Source of the DNA: Tenodera sinensis
Taxonomy: Eukaryota > Arthropoda > Insecta > Mantodea > Mantidae
DNA length: 64,000 nt
Direction: 5' to 3'
Assembly (NCBI GenBank): GCA_030765045.1
Contig: CM060964.1
Location: forward strand, 273,312,388-273,376,387
A program made the translations under genes and the position numbers. Positions within the stretch are counted from its first letter, which is position 1; every line of letters starts with the position of its first letter. The notes under the pieces were generated by a model. That model was not told the DNA's origin, made no database searches, and saw nothing but the letters and a program-made list of their open reading frames with translations. Below, piece after piece: positions 53,651 through 64,000 of this stretch.

Positions 53651-54614
53651 ACAGGTACTTTTTAGGCATGGTGAATGGTTGGAAGATGCGCAGTGGTTTA
53701 TGGTCTTATATTTGTAAGACCATAGGGGTATTGATTTAGTACAGTGCCCACTTGCATTATCAGCAGTGTCTTGTTTATTTCAAGGAAGAAAACCGAGACG
53801 TCCCCACTATCAATTTACATGAAGTCACTCGTGCGGATCCTAGCAAGGTCGTTCTCCACATCTAAAAGTTACCTCTGTACAGGGTTTTCTGAAGTCAATA
53901 TTGACTGTTGTGTTCCTGCTAATTTCTGTAGCAATTTTTTTGGCAATCACTCTAAATTGACACTGATTTCATCTCATTTATTTTCTATTAGAAGTGATCT
54001 TCTCTTAGAATGTTTCTTGTCTGATACTGAACCCGAGGCTTCAAATTTATTCACAATCACATGTGTAATTTCTCTTGAGGTGATATAGAGTTTAGAAACC
54101 TATCAAAAAACTCCCTGCACACATTGCAAGCTAATTTGTGTTTAAAGCAAACTTTGCAAATAAACCTATATCCTTCATCAGATGCACCACATTTACTGTA
54201 GTGACAGGAGCATCTGACTGACTGGATATGACACAGTAGTAACAGTGAGACATGGTACCAATGCACCTTTGAATGGAAATTGTTGGTCTGAAGTCCCAAT
54301 AGATGGCGAGGTGGAGGAGAGAAAGGCTGCAAAGGGTTACTGTATAATACAATGACCCTATTTAAACATGGCATTTAAGCTGTGTCACAACATGTTGTGT
54401 GAGTGGAACCTAAATTGTACTACATAGCTTTACAGCAGTTGATCAGTTATTTTTAAGTGAAGCGGTTATATATGCACATCCGTACAACTAGAAATTTTAG
54501 AAACACTATTTTTGCTTTCAGAGTAGCTCATTATACATATCAACATCGTTTATTTATGCAATATCAAAGGCAATATTTGAGAGAAAAATTTTGATTGTAA
54601 TTTTATTGTATGCT
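53651..54614. other. No gene recognised
   Basis: A minus-strand Cys-containing frame (54057-54374, with CKVCFKHKLACNVCREFF) is noted, but I cannot assign it to a family. Confidence 0.3.
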
Positions 54615-54850
54615 GCATCAATGCCTGCCTCTGTGTTGTGGGGGTAGTGTCTAGTGTGTTTGCCTTACATTGAAAGTTCCTGAGTTTGAAACTTGGTTGG
54701 GATAAGTTACCTAGAGAAGATTTCTTTTCCCGAGTTTTCATGTATCCTGAGAAGAAGAATGTTGGGTAACTTTCAGCTGTTTGGACTCCAGACTCCTATG
54801 AGTATAATTTTACCATTTCATTCATTATCCGATACCCTACAATATTAAAG
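54615..54850 (+). repeat. tRNA-Val-like SINE, old copy
   Basis: Diverged relative of 43606-43862: GGGGTAGTGTCTAGTGTGTT, TGAGTTTGAAACTTGG in the B-box position, GGGATAAGTTACC, GAATGTTGGGTAACTT and ATTTCATTCATT in the same order. Confidence 0.65.
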
Positions 54851-57600
54851 TCAAGGGGGAGGGGAGGGGAATTGCACTACTAATGCAAAAGGGTGGCAAC
54901 TCAAAACTTTACACTTTTGCAGGAGAAGCTTTCAAATATTTCAATAGTATGTGTATAATCCACGTTTTAATTCAAAGCAAAATGCCTGGAAGTGTTATTT
55001 TATGGGTTCACTTTATTAAAGTGAAGGCAAAACAATGCAATAAGTCAGTCGGGATTCTCTGACTAGCTATATTGGTAAATGCTAAAACACTGTAAGTGCC
55101 ATTAGTAATTAATTAGCTGCCGTTTAGCACAATTTTGTAAAAGTAAAAGCATGGCCTTCCAGCACATATTAAAATAGAAAACGAGGAACTTAATGCGTGT
55201 ATATCAGTTTTTATTTTTTTTTCTTAGTTGTGGTGCTCTTGCATGGCGGATGTGACATTCTGAAATATAATAAAAGGATCAAACTTTCAAATTGGCTTAA
55301 AGAAACATGTCACTGCTGGACAAATGCTCAGTGCTGCAAACAACTGCTTAATAGTGCATCATTAGATTTGATAAGGCTTGTGAATAAATTTCACATTAAT
55401 TTGCATATTTTTAAATTACACACAGCAAGGCATTGCAGAACTAAATAAGTAGCTTAGTAGGCTTAGTAGACTTTATATCATTGCGCGACATATCCTTGTT
55501 CTGGCATCTGGAAAGTTCATAGTCTTCTTGCTGACCACCAAAACTTACAAGTGCTGTTTATGCAGTCTTGTCATAACTTTTACAAAGTTAGCTATTTCAA
55601 GTGGCAAAGATAAATCATCCCTAGTTTCCAACTGTAAGCTAAATTGAACATGCATTCCTATGTTATATAAGTGCATCCCTGCAATAAAACGGTGTAAACT
55701 TTAGTTGATTGCTACTACATCACTTATTAAATAAGGAAAACATGAAACAGTTTCTAGAGCTATTTGCTCCCATTCTCAGTTCTTAGCCTTTAAATTGTTA
55801 GTGCACATCACTATCATGAAGTCCAACATGCACACTTTTAATTACAAGTTAAATTAGTCTACAGTGTTAAAATTTTGAGCATGTAAGCAATAAAGTTTGT
55901 TACACTATAATGGATTTCTCCTGCAATTTGTTAATCATAATATTTAAAATTTCACATTTTATGCAAGTATGACCTTATGTGGTATTTGTTTGTTACTATA
56001 GAATATTTTTCTCCTTTGTCCCCTCCAGTCTTGTTAATGTGCATCTCTCAAAACTGCCCATCCGTCCAACAATGTATGCATGCAGGTTTAGATATGTATA
56101 CTTTTTTTTAAGTTTTGTATAATGTGTTTCTGATTATAGCTTTAAGAAACAAACACTTGCTGATGTAAGCCTGTAGGGAAAAGTATCTGGGCTGCATGAA
56201 AACGTGACAGGGTTAATAGGGAAAAAATGGACTTTCGGAATGAGAATATGTTGAAAGAAGTTGAAGGACGTGATAATTTAATCAGTATACACTTTTTTGG
56301 TGGCAGTACTTTGGTAACTTATGATACTTATTTTTGTTTTGAATAAACAAGGAAAACCGTAGATTGCGCAGAAATTAGAATTTAATCTTAGTAACCACCT
56401 TAAGGCATTAAGTGCATTACAGTTATTATAAAAACAAATGAATGGAATGAAAGATGGCTGGAAAATGTAACATTATAATATAGGGAAGTTCTTTGCTTCT
56501 CTTATTTTTCTAAAAACTGAATATTAAGACATGTCCATATTAATTCCTAAACCTAATACTTTGTAATATAATCACATCAACTGTAAGTGCAAAAATAAAC
56601 TTAAGATAGCTTTCTGTAATATATTGGACACATCATTGCAAAGCTTTCTTTGAAACTGCAGCTCTCCAATAGTAAGACGCCCTCAGAAATAAAGTATGCT
56701 TCTGTAGCATTAGTTGCCTTGTAGCATTTAATCATCAAAAATATTTAATTCAGAGTACTTTAGATTAGGATAAAAAAGCTTTAAAACGTTTGGAAAAATT
56801 TGAATGGACGGTAAGTAACTTCATATGGATAGTATTAAAATTTATTTTTGGATATGTTTCTTGCAGATTCAGTAGTCTGGAGTGGCACAATATATATTCA
56901 CTTACATTAATATTGAAGTATAACAAACGTGTTGCAGATTTAAAACTTTGCTGTAGTTTATTTAATTGAATTTTGCACTTATTTTTATAAGAGCATGAGA
57001 CCTGTTGATGGTAAACTATATGTCAGATATGGCAACATAAAATAGCTACTCCATCATGTCTGTTTATTTTACATCATATTCATATTTGTGTGGTTATAAA
57101 CAATCAATGTACATAAGAATAAATATAAATAATTATGCCTTTGAAAATGTATTGCACATCACATCACAAAAGAAAATAGTTACCATTCATTACCTTTAAA
57201 TTGGATAACTCCAATCTTTCAGTCAAGACAAATTGTCATGGCTCCCCTTTTTTTCCCACAGAAAAGTGAACAGCAGGTAACCTCAGAGTAGTCCTGGGAT
57301 ATTAAATTATTATGAACAATATGCGTCACTGAAAGACTTACTTAAGAGTGCATAAAAAACCAATACTTAAACATTATTCGAATTTCTTCATAAATGTCCA
57401 ACACATTCTGTCCTCTGATAAAATGCTATATTTCTAACATTTTATCCAATATTTAAACAGATTACTGAACTCCTATCCATGACAATTCTTCAGTTTCTTA
57501 ACACTTTTTAAATGGTAAGCACAGAACTGCTTTTAAACTTTGGGAAGAAGTGAATGTCTCAAAGTGCAAGGTCCAGAGAATGCATCTGAGGCATGGCCTA
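54851..57600. other. No gene recognised
   Basis: AT-rich, non-coding and without inverted or tRNA-like structure that I could see. Confidence 0.45.
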
Positions 57601-58110
57601 ACTGCCTAACTCCTTGATGAACACTCGAGTATAAAGGTACTAAGTAAGTAATGTGTGAGGTTCACATTAGGGGGCTCTGGTTTTGGTTCTTGCTGAACCG
57701 GCCACTCTGACTTTTTTTTTCCAGGGAGGGGGAGATTTTCCCAGGTTGGTTGGGAAATGTTGCTGTGGTTTGAGTAACCATCTGTCCTGGTATCCATGTA
57801 TGACAAATTCCCAATGAGACTTCTCCCTAGGTTTGAATGGTCCCACTGGCATTGAGATCTTACACCTGGAGAGGTTTGGGACCCTGCCTACGTCCAAGTC
57901 TGCTGTCCCGGTTCAGTTTGCCCTCTGTTCTTTGCTTCACCCTTTCCTCACAGAGGTAGGTACAAAATGCCTCCTCTGCATCTAATCTCCTCTCTTTCAA
58001 ATTGTGTGTTGTGTTGTTGTAAAGTCCATCCTGCCGTCTCAATATTAGCTTGCATTTTGTATATTTTTCTCCCCATAAAACACACACATGATACCTCCAA
58101 GAATGATATG
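57601..58110. other. GC-richer block, unclassified
   Basis: Composition differs from the neighbours. Overlapping minus-strand frames are open (57606-57806, 57667-57897, 57860-58129) but show no recognised domain. It is possibly a retroelement fragment, with no family assigned. Confidence 0.3.
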
Positions 58111-60293
58111 TGATGCTCTTCTTACACAAAATATCACTTCATGTATCTATGGATACAGAGTTTTTAAGATCTTCATGACCACCACTGAACCATGGATGCC
58201 ATTGAAAGATTTGTTTTGCTTATATGTTGGTTATAAGTTTGATGTACCACTTTCAAGGTTTGCAAAGGACTTTTATGTGGTAGAGCACAAAACTTAATTG
58301 CGACACATTGCTTCAAGTTTGGATTTCATTCTAACACTAGTATTGCCTTTTAGCTACATATTAAATAATGCTGCCCAAATGGCATTCATGATGCTACTAA
58401 ACAAAGTATTTACATTTATGCAGTTAGAATTCATAACTGGAGACTGGCAAAATATAAAAAAAAGTTTACCAAAATATTATGAAATACATATTTTAAGGCC
58501 AAAACATCTCATGTGTAAAGGGGTTGGAGTAGGTTCAAGTAATGAGTTTAAAAAAGGGCTTTGTAGTCTTTTGTTCATACTTAAAAATATCAAACGAAAT
58601 TCAACAAATTATTTGAAGTTTATAGAAGTTAATCATTGTGAAACTCTTAAACTTAGAAAAAAAAAAAAAAGAAGTTACTGATCGCTTTGTTCTTGCTTGA
58701 TGCTAATTAGAATATACCACTAAAAGCACCAGTTTAGGAAAATAAACTCTCTTCAAAAATAAGAACAGAGCATTTAATTTTGCATGTGATGACAATGTAA
58801 ATGCTAGATGCAACTGTACCTGATTTATAGGAATGGGTGATGCAGATTTTTCCAAATGTATTTTCTGGTAAGATATGCTTGAGTTATTTTTAATGAATAG
58901 AGTATCTGGAAAGTTCAGTTCATTGCTGACAGATATGATTTCAAAAGCAAAAAATCATAAATTTTATGAAATATGTACATTTGACAAAAATATGTGATCT
59001 GAAATCTTTTGTCATGCGCATTGGATTCTAAATGCTGTAAAATGTAAAAATAATTGTTCCTGTAGTGATAGCATTCATGGTTTAAAATGTGAAATTTCAT
59101 ATTTTCTCTGTCTCTAGTCATCACACTCCATACCAATTTAAGTGCATTTAAATCATTTCCATTATTTTAATGCATCCTTGTAGATGACAGCATCTTGTGC
59201 TTCTGGTTTCATGCTTTAGAATTATCTTATCTTTATTGCCTAATTTTTTAAAAAGAGTTTACTGCAAGGCAGTATTTTTTGGCTGTGTAATATTATAAAG
59301 CACATGCTTTCACAAGTTCATATCCTTAATGTTCACAAAACATATTTGTATTTAGTTCTTTAAAAGTTATTGAATTCCATGCTTTTGCATTGTAAATAAA
59401 ATTTTGTTTCTCCCTCCATCTGAGGTCATGGTTTGTTATTAAATCATTTGAATCATTCATAAAAACAATGGTTGTGAAGAATCTGCATATACTTAAACAA
59501 AGATTATTTGCTTATTAGCCAAATACTGCAGTACATTTTGAAAGGAAATAAAAAGTTAATGTTTGTTGTTTGTGAGATGAATGAAAAGTTATCAAGTTTT
59601 GTTTTGTTTCAGAAATGTTTGTTTATTTGTTCTTCCATATTCTGATATCAGGTTATTTATAAAAACTTTTTCCTGTCATCAGATATCAGAAGAAATGGAG
59701 GAAGAATTAGCTTATATGTTGTGTTTGGTAACAAACTTGTTCTTGATGTAGCTCATTATTGCAATACCAAAGTTGAGTTGAAAATCATTTTCTTTTGTTT
59801 TCAGTAAATACTTAAATGGTGCGTTTGTAATGAATGTGAAACAATGTGTAAACTAGTTGTGGCTCCAGAGAACAGGAATATTTATAAAATTTGCATGTAC
59901 CAGTCAAATGCAAAGAATAAACAAGAGTTTCCTGCTGAATGGATTTACCTGCCTCCCCATTTTTAATCTTTCTTCTTGACACCAGCTTTGTAGAATTAAT
60001 ACATTGAGGAATGTACATCTAACATTTATTGTTCTCTTGATTCTATTGGACAAAATAGTTTATAAAGAAAGCAATAGAAACTCAAGTTCTTTTTGGGCAA
60101 TAAAGCTATAGAAGTTACAGTCAGAAGCTCACATTTAGCAATGTTAAACAATATAAAACAATATGGCTTTATACTACCTTTTAATTGCAGTAAGTAATTA
60201 TGTCTTGTATACAGCAACAGTGAAACAGAAAGCGTGTCCACAGGTTTTAAAAAATTATAAAGTACTAAGCAGAAGCCGCAGCTCTGGTCATGT
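58111..60293. other. No gene recognised; short poly-A at 58658-58671
   Basis: AT-rich non-coding DNA. Frames at 58298-58681 and 59812-60241 have no motif. Confidence 0.45.
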
Positions 60294-60385
60294 TATAGAA
60301 GAGCCTTGTTTATTCGAACTAAGCAGAATGGAGGTAATCTAGATTAACACATATATGGATAATCCAGAAAAAACTGTTAAATAAA
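60294..60385 (+). repeat. Tigger-like left end, isolated
   Basis: AGAGCCTTGTTTATTCGAAC, then GGAGGTAATCTAGATTAACA and GGATAATCCAG fit a Tigger/pogo end of the 'CAGT.GAACCTCGTTTATCCGAACTAAT' type. No transposase or opposite end was found. Confidence 0.45.
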
Positions 60386-60452
60386 TACAAACTTTGATGT
60401 GCAATAGTGAAATCTGTATCACTGCAATATTAAGAGAAAAAATTGGAAGTCT

Positions 60453-60471
60453 ATTTATTTATTTATTTATT

Positions 60472-60541
<70 letters not shown>
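60453..60541. repeat. (TTTA)n microsatellite, ~90 bp
   Basis: Nearly pure TTTA array. The Leu/Ile/Phe/Tyr-rich frame across it is a translation of the array. Confidence 0.95.
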
Positions 60542-60543
<2 letters not shown>

Positions 60544-60870
60544 TGTACAAGAAAACAAAGTATACTTTCCAATAAACATATTTTTAAAAAATTACAATTT
60601 TATAAAATTAGTTATAACACGTTAAACTAGTAATAATTAACTTCAAGGAAATATAAATAATAGGTAAGTATCAATATTTGCACATTGAAATTTAAGTAAG
60701 ATCTAAAAAGATTAATTCAATTAATTTCAGTATCAGGAATGTCATGGAAACAAACATAATCTCACACTTTAGTTTTCATTCAGTGTTGCAAGAAGCATGA
60801 CCAAGAGCAACCTCTATGCTAGAGATCGCTGCTACCTTGTGCCGACATTACAACTGTGTACGTTCATATA

Positions 60871-61453
60871 CAGGATGGAAGTGAAATGATCCACCAGACT
60901 TCAACAGCGAATTTCTCATGTTGTGAATAACAAGAAAGTCTAATACCAAAATGTTGAAAAGTTTATAGTTTTCTAGAAAAGTATTTTTATCAAAAAAATT
61001 TATCATCACCTAGCTGAATTATTATTGATTGAAGGTTCTTGATTTATGGCTATATTCATAGAAAATTGAATAAATGACAACTTTTTCCTTTGGCGTATTT
61101 CAGTAGATTCAACGGTTTTTGTGTAAATTAAATTTAAAAGAACCAATAATTTGTTGCCTTTTTGTTGCAATAAATTGTGGGTTTTTAAAATTTCATTTAC
61201 GCAAAAACTGCTGGATCTATTGAAATATGCCAAAGGAAAAAGTTGTCATTTATTCAATTTTCTATGAATGTAGCCATAAATCAAGAACTTTCAATCAATA
61301 ATAATTCAGCCAGGTGATGATAAATTTTTTTGATAAAAATATTTTTTTCTAGAAAACTATAAACTTTTCAACATTTTGGTATTAGACTTTCTTGTTATTC
61401 ACAACATGAGAAATTCGCTGTTAAAGTCTGGCAGATCATTTCACTTCCACCTG
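60871..61453. mobile_element. Fold-back MITE, 583 bp, almost fully palindromic
   Basis: The left half (60871 to about 61158) and right half (about 61164 to 61453) are inverted copies along their whole length with scattered mismatches. Ends: CAGGATGGAAGTGAAATGAT at the left and, reversed, CAGGTGGAAGTGAAATGAT at the right. TATA flanks both sides (60867-60870 and 61454-61457), fitting a TA or TATA duplication. There is no coding frame beyond shadows of the palindrome. The family is not identified. Confidence 0.85.
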
Positions 61454-61457
61454 TATA

Positions 61458-62129
61458 TTCATCAAAGAATGCACATGATAAGCAAAAATCAATCCAGATT
61501 AATGAGAGCCAGTTATGTGTTCCATGCCAAATTGGAAGCCATCCAAAAGTAATAAGTAATTAAAATAATTATAAGCTATTATCTAATTGGGACCTAGGGT
61601 AAGCTATGAACTAAGTTTCATTACAGATTGTTCAGCCATTCTTAAATGCAGTTTCTGGCATAAGGTAGCTCATTATACATATATCCTAGTATCAGCTATT
61701 CATTAAAAATTGAAAACTATCATATTTTTGGTTTTTGTTTAATCTACATTGGTATGTAAGTATTATAAGTTATGAAGACCTCAGATTTACCATATTTTAT
61801 GAAGTGACAAAGAGGACACCTCCAGATTTGTAAGCACGTTAAGTACATTCATAACATGTTTCCACTGCCATGATAGTTGTAGTACTATTGGGCTTTAGGG
61901 CACACAACTGCTATGGTCATTAGCGTCCAAACAGGACAATAAATCTAAAATCTGTCATCCTATTCATGCTACAACATAATTTAAAGTTAAATATAATTCT
62001 GAATGCATATTATAACTCCTAACTTAAGTCGAAGTGGTTCATGTTTCTCAAATAAAATTTTGCATAACAACTTTGGCGTTTCTTTTATACATGAATAAAA
62101 TTGTAAGATCTTTAAAATTGATTTAAATA
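61458..62129. other. No gene recognised
   Basis: Non-coding. A segment near 61880-61925 looks like part of a dispersed arthropod repeat, but no second copy occurs in the window. Confidence 0.35.
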
Positions 62130-62131
62130 TA

Positions 62132-63467
62132 CGAGGGTGGGTCAATAAGTAATGCCTCCTATTTGGTTTCTCTTTTAATTGCCAAGAAAATTGAATCCAA
62201 TTTACATAGCTTGAAAACTACAACATTGACGATTAATTTGTCACTTTTCAATATAATATCCGTCCTTTTCCACAGTTTTGGTCCACCTTTTAACCAGGGC
62301 ATGTATTCCAGTGTGGTAAAACACAGGGTCTTGCTTCCTAAGCCATTGACGCACAGACGTTTTCACAGCCTCCTCATCTTCAAAATGAATCCCACGATGA
62401 GCTTCCTTTAGTGGCCCGAACAGATGGAAGTCTGATGGTGCCAGGTCAGGGCTGTATGGGGGGTGAGGTAAGACTTGCCATCCCAATTTCTCAATTTCTG
62501 CAGTGGTGTAATGGCTGGTGTGTGGTTTTGCATTGTCATGCAAAAGAACAACATCCGCCATAGTTTTTGTTGGGCGAACTCTGCGAAGATGTGCTTTCAG
62601 CTTTTTGAGAGTTCTGACGTATTGAACAGAATTTATTGTGCATCCCTGCTCCAAAACATCAATCATAAGCACACCCTCTGCATCCCAAAACACTGTCACC
62701 ATAACTTTCCCTGCCGACCGCTGAGTTTTGAATTTTTTTTCTTCGGTGACATTGTGTGATGCCATTCCATTGACTGCCGCTTTGATTCAGGTTCAAAAAA
62801 ATGAACCCACGTTTCGTCTCCAGAAACAATTTTTTCCAGAAACTCCTCTCCCTCCAAATTGAAGCGCTGCAAGTGTTCAGAGGCTATTGTTTTCCTTGTT
62901 TCTTTGTTTTGGGCGGTTAACATTCTTGGTACCCAACATGAACAAACTTTTGAGTAAACCAGTTGTTGAATAATCGTCATCACATTGCCTTTACTGAGGG
63001 AGGTAATGTGTCACAATTCACCTGTTGTTATCCGGCGATCACCACGAATGATCTCATCGATTTGCTGAATGTTGCATGGAGTCACTGCAGACACCGGCCT
63101 GCTGCTTAGCGTTTCATCTACCAATGGTGTTTGCCCTTCAGCTTCGTTACAGCGACGAACCCATCATCTAACAGTGCTGACATCCACCGTTGCATCACCA
63201 TACACATTTTTTAGCCTTTTGTGAATGCGAATTGGCGTTTCACCTTCCGCAGTCAAAAATTCAATCACAGAACGCTGTCTAATACGAATGTCGATGTCAG
63301 CCATTTTGCAAGAGGATGCAGTGCTGCCACCTATTGACTTAGGAAGTTACTACTGCAGGGGATTGGAGAAGAATGTTTGAGGAATTGCGCCAAATTCAAA
63401 TTTTTCACATAACTAACTTATTTAAGGAAAAAAAAAATAGGAGGCATTACTTATTGACCCACCCTCG
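62132..63467 (-). mobile_element. Mariner transposon, 1336 bp, best preserved element of the window
   Basis: Flanked by TA (62130-62131 and 63468-63469), with perfect 33-bp terminal inverted repeats starting CGAGGGTGGGTCAATAAGTA and ending before GGTTT. One transposase frame covers the interior on the minus strand with only three lesions. Perfect ends and few lesions suggest recent activity. Confidence 0.95.
62241..63304 (-). pseudogene. Mariner transposase, nearly intact
   Basis: The transposase cuts and reinserts the element at TA. It starts at the Met at 63304 (MADIDIRIRQRSVIEFLTAE). N-terminal helix-turn-helix: DVSTVR, a TGA where relatives have Arg, WVRRCNEAEGQTPLVDE. A second TGA follows ITTGEL. 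Then NVMTIIQQLVYSKVCSCWVP, VSGDETWVHFFEPESKRQSM (first Asp), LLHDNAKPHTSHY (second Asp), PPYSPDLAPSDFHLFGPLK (third Asp, D-D-34-D). A frameshift in the A-run near 62737-62747 separates SPKKK from KFKTQRSAGK. It ends DGYYIEK. All catalytic residues are present. Confidence 0.95.
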
Positions 63468-63469
63468 TA

Positions 63470-64000
63470 CATTAACCAAGAATCTTGTAACAATGAAGTA
63501 GGAATATAATTTAAATTTTTGGCCTGACTATGTTTCACATAAAGCACTTTTAGTATGTATTCCCTGTTTCCAGGTTGTTCTCATGAATTCTTGTTTATTA
63601 TTGAAGCTGATGTACCAGTATTAACTATGTGATTTAAATTCCTACAACTGCTTTTAAACCAGCAGGATTTCCATTTGAATAATTCACTGATGAAAAACAT
63701 TAAGTCCAATTGCTAAAGTTTTGAGATAAACACTAAAAACTGTTTTACCACTCTTATGTAAAATGAGCCGCAATTATTTGTATACACGAAGTGCATACAC
63801 AGGTCATTATACCTAAGCCAAAGTAGCATTGTGTCCTCTGCAACTAACACTTTTAACAAAATATACAACTGAACTTAGTTCCTTTCAACATGGAACAGGG
63901 AGGAGAAAATACCGGGAGATGCCCACAGAGTCCAGCTGTGAAGCAGAGAGTTAAGTACAGAGGAGCCATGGCGCCTTGCTTGTACATCTTTGTATTGTTG
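63470..64000. other. No gene recognised
   Basis: Non-coding to the window edge. The last 100 bases are slightly richer in GC but show no motif. Confidence 0.4.

Noticed and set aside
54057..54374. Cys-rich minus-strand frame (ICKVCFKHKLACNVC)
   Set aside because: The spacing does not match a zinc-binding family I can name and the surroundings are broken; left unassigned.
60443..60625. Hydrophobic frame resembling a membrane protein
   Set aside because: It is the translation of a (TTTA)n array.
1..64000. CRISPR arrays, operons or bacterial genes
   Set aside because: No regularly spaced repeats or prokaryotic gene organisation; the element content is eukaryotic.

Overview
The window is repeat-rich, AT-rich eukaryotic nuclear DNA. 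The mix of transposable elements points to an arthropod: mariner, Tc1 and DUF4817-type transposases, ZMYM1/DUF4371-type hAT elements, a Jockey/I-like LINE with RNase H, a Ty3/gypsy retrotransposon, a Penelope-like element and several tRNA-derived SINEs. A hemimetabolous insect or a chelicerate is my best guess, but nothing in the sequence fixes the species. I found no convincing host gene exon. Nearly every recognisable coding stretch belongs to a decayed mobile element, so the window is probably intergenic or intronic.

Layout. 0-10 kb: a pogo-type non-autonomous element (717-1381); the 3' end of a Penelope-like element with a GIY-YIG domain and a hammerhead-like motif (1871-2760, minus); a solo gypsy LTR (3532-4205) holding a 94-bp LINE tail; a hAT pseudogene (about 4.56-8.66 kb) split exactly by a 2.28-kb DDE transposon (4895-7173) that itself holds a SINE; and a jerky-like fragment. 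10-14.5 kb: nothing recognisable. 14.5-19.7 kb: a 666-bp composite tRNA-SINE with a 15-bp target duplication, a DUF4817-type transposase fragment, a hAT C-terminus, a large TTTC microsatellite, and a piggyBac-type MITE (19211-19699) carrying a SINE. 23-27 kb: an interspersed repeat (here called R850) split by a Tc1/IS630-like element, then an inverted SINE dimer with a 13-bp target duplication.

31.5-39.9 kb holds a deleted gypsy provirus on the minus strand (LTRs 31474-32181 and 39392-39948). Its gag is interrupted by a 3.4-kb LINE (34302-37701, 11-bp duplication), most of pol is missing, and a 119-bp LINE tail sits in the downstream LTR. 40-47 kb: Tigger-like ends, a hAT fragment, a 512-bp solo LTR, a tRNA-Val-like SINE and a second, older LINE on the plus strand. 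47.5-51 kb: a Tc1 element split by R850 lies 33 bp from a mariner. 51-64 kb: LINE, DUF4817 and SINE fragments, a near-perfect 583-bp fold-back element (60871-61453), and the best preserved transposon, a 1336-bp mariner (62132-63467).

Nesting gives an order of events: gypsy before LINE before decay; hAT before the TAA-duplicating DDE element before its SINE; Tc1 before R850. The signal least explained by standard families is the tRNA-SINE that inserts as tandem or inverted multimers, each multimer flanked by a single target duplication.
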